Source of the DNA: Adiantum capillus-veneris
Lineage: Eukaryota > Streptophyta > Polypodiopsida > Polypodiales > Pteridaceae
Length of the DNA stretch: 64,000 nt
Reading direction: 5' to 3'
Assembly: GCA_014529385.2 (NCBI GenBank)
Contig: CM043957.1
Span: 67,849,503 to 67,913,502, forward strand
Below are positions 21,770 to 36,884 of this stretch, in pieces. Made by a program: the position numbers and the translations under genes. The notes beneath the pieces are model-generated. The model saw only the letters and a program-made list of their open reading frames with translations, did no database searches and was not told the origin of the DNA. The stretch's first letter is position 1; each line of letters opens with the position of its first letter.

Positions 21770-22150
21770 GAATGAAATCATTTTCATCATCGTTAATGCC
21801 CGTGGATGTATGGCATCCGGAGAAAGTATTTCCTGTGGTGGTCATTCAAGAGCTTCCTTGATGTCCATCGCTGTAAGGGGTCGTAGTGGGAGAGGGAAGA
21901 GAGAGCGAGATATGAAATGACATGTTATATTACTTGTCTTCAAAAGACCATGGGATCCAACTCAGATAGTCTTTATGGATCTAACCAAATATTTGGATAC
22001 AAAAGAAAATGAAGTACAATAAAGACTAAATTGTAAAAATACTAAAGCTAAAGCCCAAAAAACAGACTTAATCGCCATCATCATCGTGGATGTCGGAGGA
22101 TGCGTTGCAGCGAGCGTAGTCGTAGAGAGACTTGTAGCAAACATGGAAGA

Positions 22151-23965
<1,815 letters not shown>

Positions 23966-23977
23966 GCTCTGATACCA
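23966..23977 (-). promoter_or_regulatory. Lard-1 primer binding site (tRNA-Met type)
   Basis: On the - strand TGGTATCAGAGC, an exact match to the standard tRNA-Met primer site, one base inside the 5' LTR. It fixes the orientation of Lard-1. Confidence 0.95.
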
Positions 23978-23978
23978 T

Positions 23979-24458
23979 TGCTACAAATGGAAGCCTGGCT
24001 GCCCTGCATAATATCCAAAATAGCACACTACAAACCATAAAACAGATTAATCGACATACTTGGCAACCACATAGATGCATAATCGCGAGATACACAAACA
24101 AAGAGAGACAGAATGCGAGAGAGATCAATAGAGCGCATGCAGACGAACCTCCTAGAATGGAGTGGTACGCCAGCACGGCGAGAGAGAAGAGAGGAGAGAA
24201 GAATACACAGACACTGGGTGCAATCTCCATCCGTGCAAGAGTGACCATTTCCCTCTTGCACGTATTTCATTTATAGATTTCTTGAATGGTCAAATTGAGT
24301 ACAAACTGGCCGGCTTGTCATAAATGACCAAAACTCATAAAAGAGCACTTGAATAATAAGATGTACAATATATATATTTCCATTTTCATAGGCCTAGCTC
24401 GGTCCAGTCTTTTCCACATTTCAGCTGCAATAAATAATAAATTGTCAATTCCATAACA
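23979..24458 (-). repeat. Lard-1 5' LTR (480 bp)
   Basis: TGCTACAAATGG to CCATAACA on the + strand. Differs from 13544-14024 at about 36 sites by eye count. Two further relatives are at 26988-27469 and 27476-28006. Confidence 0.9.
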
Positions 24459-24463
24459 AAAAT
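24459..24463. repeat. Lard-1 target-site duplication, right
   Basis: AAAAT, identical to 13539-13543. Confidence 0.85.
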
Positions 24464-26974
<2,511 letters not shown>

Positions 26975-26986
26975 GCTTTGATACCA
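26975..26986 (-). promoter_or_regulatory. Primer binding site beside LTR-C
   Basis: On the - strand TGGTATCAAAGC, one mismatch from the tRNA-Met site, just inside the LTR beginning at 26988. Confidence 0.8.
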
Positions 26987-26987
26987 C

Positions 26988-27469
26988 TGCTACAAACGAA
27001 TGAATGAAAACCCCTGCAATACATAAATGAGACGCTGCAAGCTATAAACGAACAAATCTGCATACATGACGACTCGCACAAATCCATAGTCGAGCTAAAC
27101 GCAAACAAAGAGAGATAGAGAGCGAGAGAGAGTAAGTGAGAACGTGCATGCGCACCTCCTAGAGTGGAGTGCTACGCCAACATGGCGTGAGAGAAGAGAG
27201 GAGAGGAGAAGAATAAACACAGGCGCTGGGTGCAATCTCCCCCCTGCAAGAGTGACCATTTCCCTCTTGCACGTATTTACTTTATAGATTTCTTGAATGG
27301 TCAAAGTGAGTACAAACTGGCCGGCCGGTCAGAAATGGCCAAATCTCATAAAGAGAACTTGAATAATAAAATGTACATTAAATGTATATATGTTCACATA
27401 GGCCTTTGCTCGGTTAAGCCTTTTCCACATGTCAGCTGCAATCGATAATAAAATATCAATTCCATTACA
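26988..27469 (-). repeat. LTR-C of the Lard-1 family (5' LTR of a - strand element)
   Basis: Same start (TGCTACAAA) and same interior blocks as the Lard-1 LTRs, such as GTGACCATTTCCCTCTTGCA and AACTGGCCGGCCGGTCA. Ends TTACA. The primer site to its left shows it is a 5' LTR whose element ran leftward. No matching 3' LTR remains. Confidence 0.85.
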
Positions 27470-27475
27470 TAGCAC

Positions 27476-27595
27476 TGCTACAAATAGATGCATGGAAACC
27501 CTTGCAAAATACGTAAATAACACGTTGCAAGCTATAAACAAACAAATCTGCATACCTGACGGCTTGTACAAATCCACAGTCGAGCTAAACACAAA

Positions 27596-27672
<77 letters not shown>

Positions 27673-28006
27673 AGCGAGAACGTGCATGCACACCTCCTAC
27701 AGTGGAGTGCTACGCCAACACAGCAGGCGAGAAGAGAGGAGAGGAGAAGAATAGACATAGGTGCTGGGTGTAATCTCCCCCCGTGCAAGAGTGACCATTT
27801 CCCTCTTGCACGTATTTACTTTATAGATTTCTTGAATGGTCAAAGTGAGTACAAACTGGATGGCGTTCTTAAATGGCCAAAGCTCATAAAGAGAAATTGA
27901 ATAATAAAATGTACATAAATGTATATGTGTTCACATAGGCTTTTGCTCGGTTAAGCCTTTTCCACCTATCAGTTGCACTAGATAATAAAATATCAATTCC
28001 ATTACA
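27476..28006 (-). repeat. LTR-D of the Lard-1 family, beside LTR-C
   Basis: A second LTR in the same orientation, separated from LTR-C by six bases. It holds a (GA)n expansion at 27599-27670 where LTR-C has only short broken GA. No primer site or polypurine tract flanks it, so it may be a solo LTR. It abuts the copia gag relic at 28007. Confidence 0.8.
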
Positions 28007-28795
28007 TACATGATGCAACAAGTCCTTATTGAAAAGTGTAATGATTCAAGATTAGGCTCTTTGGATACATATTTTTTGGTTAGTAATGTAGCTTCTAGCA
28101 TCTCTATTCTAGGATTGTTTTATCCACTACTGAGAATTTTAGTTGGGATGCTAAATATGCATATACTCAAATTTATTTTTGTCTTTGTTAAGTGCTCTAT
28201 TACTGCACACATTTGCTCAGCAAAAGCACCAAACATGCAAGGGATAAAGTGGTTGTTTTGTATGTAGGATATAATGAGGGAAAAATTAGTTACCTATGTA
28301 AAGAGTCAAATCAAAAGTAATGCATGAGGAGGAGGATATGGATGTGTTCTTTATGAATATTCAAGATCTCAAGGAGCAATTAATTGGTATTGGTGAGGTC
28401 ATTTCTGACAATTCCCTTGTATAGACAATCCCTGATGCAATGTTAGATTCTTCTTAAACTTCTACCCACTTGGAGAAGTGTCACAAATAATAAACCTGAT
28501 GCTATGAATTTTGATGGTCTTGTATTTGTATTGATACAAGAAGGCCCATTCTAGAAAAATAGGTTTAAATTGTGTTGTTGAATAGCTAGGGATTCGAGGT
28601 TGCTTAAAAGAAGAGGACTAAATTTTCCACCTCTTATGCTTCCGCTAGCAACAAGCTTGTAGTTGTTGATGCTTCTTCAAAGAGCAATTGATTCAAGAAG
28701 TCTATTGATAAAGGCAAGAAGAAGATGAAATGCCTTTACTATAAGGCAAATGATCATCTCATTATGTAATGTAAGGAATGTCATTACTAGCAAAG
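28007..28795 (+). pseudogene. Copia-type gag relic
   Basis: Broken pieces match the Gag of the copia element at 17176 in order: MMQQVLIEK, VKCSITAHICSAKAPN, VMHEEEDMDVFF, LIGIGEVISDNSLV, and KMKCLYYKANDHLIM, where the second Cys of the zinc knuckle is Tyr. Frameshifts and stops throughout. It is truncated on the left exactly at LTR-D. It is another, more diverged copy of the same copia lineage. Confidence 0.8.
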
Positions 28796-29079
28796 AAAAT
28801 CAAAATTCTTATTCAAGTGGATTTTTGCATGTACCAAGGTTGCCTATGTAGCCATTGGCTCAGAAAAATACCTATCACCACGTATTGTACTACTCAACAA
28901 GATTGTGTTGGACTTCATTGTTATGAAGTTTCTATTGTAATAAACAAGGGAACGAGTAACTTTCCCCACTTCTAGTTTCCCTCAACCATCAAAACCATGT
29001 TTTGCTGCACTGCCTAAGTGAATGGAAAATGGTACTCTAGTGTAGAAGGGCTATGCCCTCTACAAGATCATGCTCATGT

Positions 29080-29162
<83 letters not shown>
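29080..29162 (+). repeat. Poly(G) of 30 joined to (AG)n
   Basis: Thirty G residues run straight into about 27 AG units, a compound microsatellite. Confidence 0.9.
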
Positions 29163-29165
<3 letters not shown>

Positions 29166-29823
29166 GACTCTATAATTGCTTTAGTTAATTGAATATGGGA
29201 CATTCACAAGAGGGCACCCCCCTTCAAATAGGCATATGGCACCCCTTCATTCCCATGCGGCCATGCCTCTTGGAATCATCCCCTAAGCTAGAGTAGATTC
29301 ACACCATATGCCCGTTAACATTTGGCACGCACGGAGGACCTGAACCCACAATTAGTACAACACAATTCCTTGATTTGTGCACCCAAAAATTATAAGTGCG
29401 GTGCATACAGTGCAATCATTTAGGGTTGGGAACCCATTACAATATTTTGAACATTACATCAAAATGTAGATAAGCTTTCGGGAAGAGAACATCCGGTAAG
29501 ACAATAGGTAGGTCGATGCGGCTAGTGTCCAACTCCTCTTTAGCATCTTGGGTGTAAGGGTCGCAAAGCAAAATAAGCCACATCATAAAATGAGTTTTAG
29601 ACCAAAAGGATCGCACAACACACCACTGTACTCATTGATGCGCTCCTACTAGCTCGACATCTATTTTATTCATTCATTCCAAGATTCATACAATCCAATC
29701 TCAGAACTCATACCCCGCGGGACGGTAACTCCTCTAAAAAGGGAACCAAGTTTTGAACTTGCATGTGCAACAGAGGCCAACTTAATTTCACCTGTTGCAC
29801 TGATGTACTGATAGGCTTGCACA

Positions 29824-29824
<1 letters not shown>

Positions 29825-29859
<35 letters not shown>
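29825..29859 (+). repeat. Poly(C) run of 35
   Basis: Uninterrupted C homopolymer. Confidence 0.9.
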
Positions 29860-30213
29860 TTCCCTTTCGTCCAGTAGGCCTCCGTCCCACCTCTATCGAT
29901 TCATGTGCTTGCCCCCCACCCCCGTTCCCTTTCCCTTGTGCTTGATCTTCTCTTACGTGCAAATATTCTCTTCTATTACCACCAATTTTTTGGTTTTTTC
30001 CAGACAATACCCCCTACTCATTGATGTTGCACAAAAAGGGTTGAGATCACGAAAGGGAAATGCTAAAGAGAAAACCCGAAAGGTGTTTTTCTATTTGAAA
30101 ATGAAGTGTGGCCGTAGTGAAGTTGCATGGGAAAGAAAGCTTATATATAATAAGGTAAAATGAGTGATTATGTTGAAAAAAAGTAGCTTACTACTTTAAA
30201 AGATGTGCAACAT

Positions 30214-30621
30214 TTAGTAGACATTGCAGCACCGAGCAACATTTGATGTGACCGTCATGAAGAAGACCGCATGCAAAAGGAATACAACAGTGCCCGTTGT
30301 CAAATCCGAAAAGTAGGACATCGAGTATATATGCATGGGGTTCATGCTGCGTTGGTGGCTGACTTTGGAGGAGCTGTTCAGATGCCGTTGCAGGGAACCT
30401 TTCAGGCCCCACCCGATGATAAGATCTGGTAGCACACAATACCAATTTTTGCCGATGATAAGCAACACCATATGACCTGGACTTGACATGAATATGTTGT
30501 CGGTGTGCAATAACATCAAGTTTGCATACGAGATGTATAGTAGGTTATGGACAAAGCCGACATAGGATGGTGGGGTCATGTTGTTGACTATAGCAATAGG
30601 CACCACAAAGAGCCACAACAT
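30214..30621 (-). CDS. Unrecognised 135-codon open frame
   Basis: The frame reads MLWLFVVPIAIVNNMTPPSY and later KVSHQRSMNPMHIYSMSY. It is hydrophobic at both ends, which might suggest membrane segments, but there is no domain I recognise and no start context, partner gene or homologue in the window. In a region of decayed repeats it is most likely a chance frame or a fragment. Confidence 0.15.
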   Translation of the reverse strand: MLWLFVVPIAIVNNMTPPSYVGFVHNLLYISYANLMLLHTDNIFMSSPGHMVLLIIGKNWYCVLPDLIIGWGLKGSLQRHLNSSSKVSHQRSMNPMHIYSMSYFSDLTTGTVVFLLHAVFFMTVTSNVARCCNVY

Positions 30622-33334
30622 GGTAGAAATATGGCAGGTGGAGGATGATAGTGCAGAGAACTGCTAAGGTCCCTCTCGAACTTTCAAAGCAAGAATCTCA
30701 TTTCCTTGGATGGGAACAACCTCTTATATTAGACAAATTAATAAGAGGATATTTTTAAATATTTCCAAGAAAAAAAGGAATTTTTCTTTTTAAGCATTCA
30801 AGATAATACAAGGAAAAGAAAAAAACAAGAATCGGTCATAGAAGAATGAGTAAAAGGTTTGAAAGGTGGATCGTTTGAAATGCAAGGTAAAGGTTTGAAT
30901 ATTAGGAGGAGGTTGAAATGCAAAGATGAAGAAGAAGAATAGGTGGGTAGAGGAAGAATCATTCCTTGGGTGACTTAATCAAAAGGGATTGAAGGCCTTT
31001 CCTTTATAAAGAGTTCCTTTATGTGTTACTTACTCAGACACATCTAGACAAATTGTTCATTTTATCCTCACTATCCACTTAGCCTTATGAAAACTCATGA
31101 AGCTCTATAATCACCTTATGTTGGAAAAAAATTCTCTAATCCATCGCCATCCATTTAACCTCCCTTCCTCAAACCTTTGCCAACTTTTGGCCACTTGAAT
31201 CTTCAATTACTCTCAAATTGACGTGAAGGAGAAGATCAATCGCTCCCAAGCAACCACCATCAATCCGACAAAGGAAGTAAAGAGAAGAGAATAAGACGTT
31301 CAACCTTTTTCAAGCACCCACCATCAATTCAACCAAGGAAGTAAGGAGGAGTAAGATGCTAATCTTCTTGTCTTTTTTCCAAGTTCCCTTTACAAGGTAG
31401 TTTAATCTCCATCTTCATATATTAGTAAGAGTTACACTCACACATGAAGTGTTGCATTCAGACATACTCACACACACTCATTAAGAAGAGTTTCACATGA
31501 AGTTATGAAAACATTGTACTCACACACACTAAACCACAAGCAAAGCATAAATTGACCCAAAGGCATCTTACACATTCAACCATTTATGCCCTCTATCTTT
31601 GAAAAGCTAAGATGAGATTGCACTTACTCCATGCTTAAGAACTACATTATTGCATAAAATATCATGTTATTGCATAACCCTGTACCATTAGTCGATTCAT
31701 GTTTGATTCTCAAATTTCTTATCTTTTTTTCAAGGGGTTTCTAGGGGGAGCAGGGAATGGCTCCTACGGAGATGTCCCGTAGGCAATCGAAATCGAACTC
31801 CACCACCTCCATGGAGACGGCCCTTGGATTGCACTGGATATGAAAAGGGATGACAAAGTAAAATAGGTAGTCATGATGGTTAAACTATATAACAAAGATG
31901 AAACAAAACCATAAATATTTCCTGAGATATGTTGTTTTCTTAAGGGACACTGTTTGTATAGATTGAAGGAATTAGGAACAAGTAAATTGTTAAGTCAAAG
32001 AAGGTTATCAAAGTCTTATACTAGGATTAAAAAGAACCTAAGAGGTTAGAGAATAGTCCATTCAATACATAGGGACACTTAGTATTATTCTATTGTCTTT
32101 GATTGGTTGAAATAAGGCCAGACTAGGAATACATGGGGGCTCCAATAGGAAGAATAATTCTTTTTGGCTAGAATCAATAACTCTTGAGCTTATGTGTTTG
32201 ATTATCGAGCTCAATGTGCATTCATATCCTGGATTGGAATGAATGGTTGTGATGTGCCCGACCGAGTGGTGTGCCCACGGAGTCATTGGAAAATGGCCTA
32301 GTTTGGTAGGCCAGATTCCAATAGAAATGATGATGAATGGGCGATCGAAGGGATCGTGGATTTGGAAGGAATATGTACATAATTAAGGAACTTGTTTGAA
32401 TTGTATTTTAAGTAAAAAGGAAATCTAGAAAGGCTAGGAACCATATGGGCTATCCTGCTTGTGCAAACCATCCTGGACCGTAGCACCACCTCTCAGTGAA
32501 ATTTAAAAGGAAGTTAAAGCAAGAGTTAAAGCCTTTCCCATACATAAATCAACTGGAAATTTGTGAAGGAGCTACCATGGAGCGGTAGACGCCTTAGTCA
32601 TCTGGGACCTGATTGAGGAAGGATGACAAGGGTATAAGTGTACTACTTGTATAGCTAAGACAGATAGAATGTTGGAAAAGGTGGAAACATGCTTAATAAG
32701 TATACATTTCAAGGATATGTAATGGTTGCATGACAAAATGAATTTTCTGACTTGTCTTTCAATTGGTTTTCCTATCTTCAATATTTTTTTTCCCTCCTTG
32801 TAGGATAACATGACCTTGGAATGTACACTTACCGAAAGGTTCGGTGGGTGGGCGGATCCGGAGGGTTCGATGGCTGGAAGTTGATCTCAAGATATTTATG
32901 TTGAGTCTAACAAGTAAGGGATTCCAAAGTACAGAGTTGGGTTTAAACGGGCCAAGGGATTACGAGTAGTAAGTAATCACCCTCCTATTAGGGAAATGTG
33001 ATAATTGCCGTGCCCAACTTGATCCGGAAAAAGGGGTTATCAACCTTGAACCAAGGAAGACCTATAGAGTGCTCAAGTCAATCAACCCTGATGGATAGCA
33101 CGACTTAGTATGAAGACTTTTTTTTATTGGGAAGAGAAGAGAAGCGTATTTAGCACGTGGAAGGGTACCTGAAAACAGAAGAATCACAATATAATGTTGA
33201 CTAGGTTTTTTTTTGGAACCCCCTTGGGTTGGCATTGGAGTCCGGAGGAAGAGTCCTGTCTCAATGTCGGTCCCAAGTGGGAGGGATGTCCTGTAGGGAT
33301 TTAGGGGAAGCTAGACCTGGACATGGCCCTCACA
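30622..33334 (+). other. Probable LTR and flank of a truncated element (Element X)
   Basis: No gene seen. A primer site at 33337 means that sequence ending ...CCCTCACA at 33334 should be the end of a 5' LTR read on the + strand. A TATAAA at 31015-31020 could be its promoter. The LTR start cannot be placed because no second copy is present. Confidence 0.45.
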
Positions 33335-33336
33335 AG

Positions 33337-33348
33337 TGGTATCAGAGC
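33337..33348 (+). promoter_or_regulatory. Primer binding site of Element X (tRNA-Met type)
   Basis: TGGTATCAGAGC, exact, two bases after a CA end. It marks the start of the internal part of another + strand LTR element. Confidence 0.8.
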
Positions 33349-33402
33349 ATGGTTTGAACCTAATATTTATTGATTGCCCTTAGATTTTTGAGCCAAAGGA
33401 AC

Positions 33403-33780
33403 AATGTTGAGTAAGGAAATGCTGACTAAATTGAAACTAGAGGATGAACAAGTGATTGCACTTGTGGATTGGTACTTGAAGATGTTCCAAATGGAATGCT
33501 GACTGAAACTTACTTGTTTTTTGTGGGCTCAGTGGACCAAGGTCTGGTTTGTAACCAAGATGTTAAATCAAATTTTATAGGAAGAAAGGGGATTGAAATA
33601 ATTTTGACAAAATGGAGGAAAATACTTAAGGATTCAAGAAATCCTAGTAGTTTATGAGCATAAAAGTTGTGGTACAGATTACCTAAATTTTTGAAATCTC
33701 AGATGGCTTGGAGTCTTCAAGAAGAAGAAGTTTATAGAATAGTTCAAAACTCACACAATCAACAACAATCCACACCGGTT
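33403..33780 (+). pseudogene. Leader or gag start of Element X, truncated by Lard-2
   Basis: An ATG at 33403 opens MLSKEMLTKLKLEDEQVIAL and stops after 28 codons; another frame is open at 33469-33657. About 440 bases after the primer site the sequence is cut by the Lard-2 LTR. No Gag domain is evident in what is left. Confidence 0.3.
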
Positions 33781-34445
33781 TGGCCCGCTTACGATCGTGC
33801 CGCATCACACAACGCTCTCTCTTTTTCTCTCACACACACAGAGGCCCAGGGAGGCACACACATCTCCAACATTGACACCGGATTGTCAGAACAGAGAAAA
33901 GAAGAAGGGGGGAAAGGGGAAGAAACAACACCAAAAACTCGTAGAACTAACTTCAATTACGACCAAAAAACCTTTCTACAAATGCCATAAAAACCTGACT
34001 ACAACTTGCTTGGCATGGCAACCTCGAGCATCAAGAACAATGGCAATCCCGGCTTCACCACTTGTGCAACTCTCCTTGCTGAGAGCACGGAAAAAAACCT
34101 CTTTGGTGAAACCTTCGTTGGCCCCGAACTACTCCTCCACAACTCTCTTTGAGCTTCTCCTTCTCTTCCTGTCTTAAGCAAAAGGAACGGGCCTTCTTCT
34201 TCTCCTTCCTCGGCTCTCCAACAAGAGCTCCTTTTTTCTTTTCTTGGCCTTCAAAACTACCGTGTGACAGGCCTCCTCTTATAGCTTTTTGCATGCCTTC
34301 TATTTTTGGCCCCTTTGCATGTGAGGGCACCCTATTTGTGGCACCCTTTCTTGCACCCCAATCCATGCATGAACTCACACTTACCCGGAGCACCGACGGC
34401 ACCGTCGGTGCTCCCAATCTCTCTCTCAAAAGGGTTTTGCCCCCA
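33781..34445 (-). repeat. Lard-2 LTR, left copy
   Basis: TGGCCCGCTTACGATCGTGCC at the left end is shared, minus one base, with 38088. The right end is GTTTTGCCCCCA. It includes a long dyad at 34388-34413: GAGCACCGACGG, two bases, then CCGTCGGTGCTC. Confidence 0.75.
34388..34413. repeat. 12-bp-arm inverted repeat in the Lard-2 LTR
   Basis: Arms GAGCACCGACGG and CCGTCGGTGCTC with a CA spacer, perfect in this copy. In the right LTR the first arm reads GGGCATCGACGG, so two pairs are lost. Confidence 0.85.
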
Positions 34446-35922
34446 CGGGTGCGGGAATCACCTCCTTATGGGCGCCACATCATTAAATACAGGGCCACAA
34501 CAACACTACCAATGACCACCCACAGTGAATGGGGCACAACCGGATGCCTACAACGTTGGCGAAAACCACCATGAGCCGCCCACGGCAGCCCTATAGCTCC
34601 AGGTCAAAGGATGCCATTGTCCAGAGCTCCATGAGCTCCACGCCTTTGTGATGCCCCTAATGGGAGCTGCGTTCAGCATATATACTCCGTTGATCGAGTG
34701 ATTTCTTGTGCATATGGGGTAAACCCTCTGCCACATGGCATCTCATGAGCCCTTGGCCTCCAAGGCCTTCAAAAATGGCACCCCAAGAAACCCCTCCAAG
34801 CTCCCAAAAAATTCAATTCTTTGGCCTAGTTCACCTGGTTGCCATGCCCTGCTTGCAACTCTAATCATCGAGCCACTGAATCCCCATGCAAACTCCAGTT
34901 CCTGGCTTAGACATGTGTAGACCTTGACCCTTTTTTACCTTGCTGTGCGCTCCAACCGAGCCAACCAAAACAGGAAAAAATCACCAGCTACCACCTCGTC
35001 AGCAATTGACGTCACCCTCAAACTTCAGTATCTTGCTCGTCCAGTCTCCGTTTAAGACACCATCAGTTTTTGCTACCTTCGTACTGTACATAGAATGCAT
35101 ACAATCCCTGACATAGCTCCAAAATCATCAGATGGCACATCTATCGAGGCGGCCAACCCTACACAAACCTGGCCCTTGGCAAAACTTCGACCCTCCATAT
35201 CTTGGCATTCAAAGCTTTGATTGAAAATCTGAAAAAACAGACACACTCCATAAATCGAGCATTACACACCCATAGCTCCAAACTAGCTTGGACCACCTGG
35301 CATCATTTGGCCTATCCGTCTTAGATCTGCAATGCACTGCACCTTCAAAACTCAAATATCTTGCACACAGTGCCTCCATTTGACAAGCAGTCTGGACCTG
35401 TTCCTTCAGCACTTCAAGCCCTACATATTGAAGGGAAGAACCAACACCTTGAAAATCCTTCACCTGCCACCTTGCGAGGCCCTATCTGGACCCTTTTTGT
35501 CCTATAAAACCACGTAAAGCATATATCTCTGTTGCCACTTGCCTGCCCAGGCTCTTGCCATCTACTCTAGCCCTCTGCCATGCATTTGTAAACATACACA
35601 TCACTACCTATGCCCTCTGCTAGGGTCGGCACACTTTGGCTGCACCATCATTGCCCTACCCCCTTGTTGAACATTCATGTTCAATAAAAAAACATCTTTA
35701 TTCTTCTACCAACTGCAAAAATTGGCAAACACTATCTAAAACTATGAGCAAACCGCAAAAATACTACCATATGTACACTACTGCCAAGCCTCAAGTGGGT
35801 TGCCCCACCCCCTGCATCACATAGTCTTGGTCTGGATCAAAAACTTGGCACTGACTCCTTCCATCTATCTGTAGCACCCTCCAATAGTGCTTCACCCATG
35901 TCCTCAACCAGCCATGCACACA
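34446..35922. other. Lard-2 interior, non-coding part
   Basis: No recognisable gene. C-rich on the + strand; short open frames on both strands without domains. Confidence 0.5.
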
Positions 35923-36621
35923 CTATGCCCAAAGCATCTTAACACTCCTCCACACCGTTACCCACCTCATCAACACACCTGGCCCTATAAGCACACCATT
36001 TGCACCAGCTAACAATTCTAACCCTCCCTCCCAACCATGTAAAGCAGAGTTCATCTCCATGGAGCTCTGTATCGGGAAAATAACATACCTGATTGATGCA
36101 CTTACAGGCATATATTTTAACCATGTGTTGCATACCTCTTTAGATAGCTTGGACCCACTCACAATATCTTTTTCCTTCTCCATAGAACATGCTTGATGCA
36201 TTGGACTCTCCACTTGTAGAGGGATCAACCCTTGCATCACTTGTACCCTGGTCAAAGTCTTATCCACAAGCACTTGCATCTCTTCATCCACGATATCCTC
36301 AGCATCATCAAAGCCGTAATCAGCTTCCCTTTCACCACATACCTGATCCAAAACGTTTGCATTCCTAGCATCATCATGGTAATCCATAGGCACCTCCAAC
36401 TGCTCCTCTCTTTGGTCAACACCCAACAGATGACTAGCATCAAAAATATGCCCAACCCCCTTGGTTTCTGCTTCATCATCATCCCCTTGTAGACTTGGTA
36501 GGCCAGCTTGGCTACCCATAGACCCCAATTCATCCTCCTTTGTAGATCTTTGACCAATTGCATTGCCACAACCATTTCCATTGCCACCTTCATCAGCATG
36601 GCCACCAATAGAGCACTGCAT
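35923..36621 (-). CDS. Acidic frame in Lard-2, unrecognised
   Basis: 232 codons, rich in Asp, Glu and Gly at the start (DEGGNGNGCGNAIGQ, then GDDDEAETKGVG), less so after residue 150. It lies downstream, in element sense, of the gag-like frame and may be the distal part of that protein in a shifted frame. An overlapping frame at 36252-36662 is likely its shadow. Function unknown. Confidence 0.3.
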   Translation of the reverse strand: MQCSIGGHADEGGNGNGCGNAIGQRSTKEDELGSMGSQAGLPSLQGDDDEAETKGVGHIFDASHLLGVDQREEQLEVPMDYHDDARNANVLDQVCGEREADYGFDDAEDIVDEEMQVLVDKTLTRVQVMQGLIPLQVESPMHQACSMEKEKDIVSGSKLSKEVCNTWLKYMPVSASIRYVIFPIQSSMEMNSALHGWEGGLELLAGANGVLIGPGVLMRWVTVWRSVKMLWA

Positions 36622-36884
36622 GTCACCTTTGATAGCAGATTCTCTCTCACTTGCTTGGGCACTTCAACCTATTCTTCGTCTACATTGGCTATGAACACAT
36701 CATCAGCTAAACAAGAAGGAATCTCTACCTTTACTATCACCGGCTCATCACACTCGGTCTCCTCGCCATAGGATGTGGGCTCATCAGGTCCATCTTCCTC
36801 ACTTGTCTCCCAAAAATTGGAACTAGCCCCTCCATCTTCATCAGCATTATATACTGACTCGGTAACCGCATCTTCAACCGCTTA

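Larger units (their letters stand above)
16221..22150 (+). repeat. ~310-bp tandem repeat in Lard-1, split by the copia insertion
   Basis: The word CAGACT with its flanks recurs at 16267, 16574 and 22073. Removing the copia element and one AAATT, the spacings are 307 and about 315 bp. Shared blocks include ATGTCTTCAAAAG and GTGGATCTAAACCAATGCTTGG, the latter matching a TTATGGATCTAACCAAATATTTGG form. At least two full units and part of a third are present, clearly diverged. Confidence 0.65.
28796..30190. other. Spacer with homopolymers, no gene
   Basis: No coding support. Holds poly(G) followed by GA (29080-29162) and poly(C) (29825-29859). Possibly more decayed copia sequence up to about 29040. 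Confidence 0.5.

Noticed and set aside
24388-24452. AATAATAAA-type words as poly(A) signals of genes
   Set aside because: They recur in all LTRs of the Lard-1 family and no gene is next to them; at most they serve the LTR.
36252-36662. Met-rich frame on the - strand overlapping the acidic Lard-2 frame
   Set aside because: Met/Trp-rich composition is typical of a shifted shadow of the GAT/GAA-rich frame at 35923-36621.
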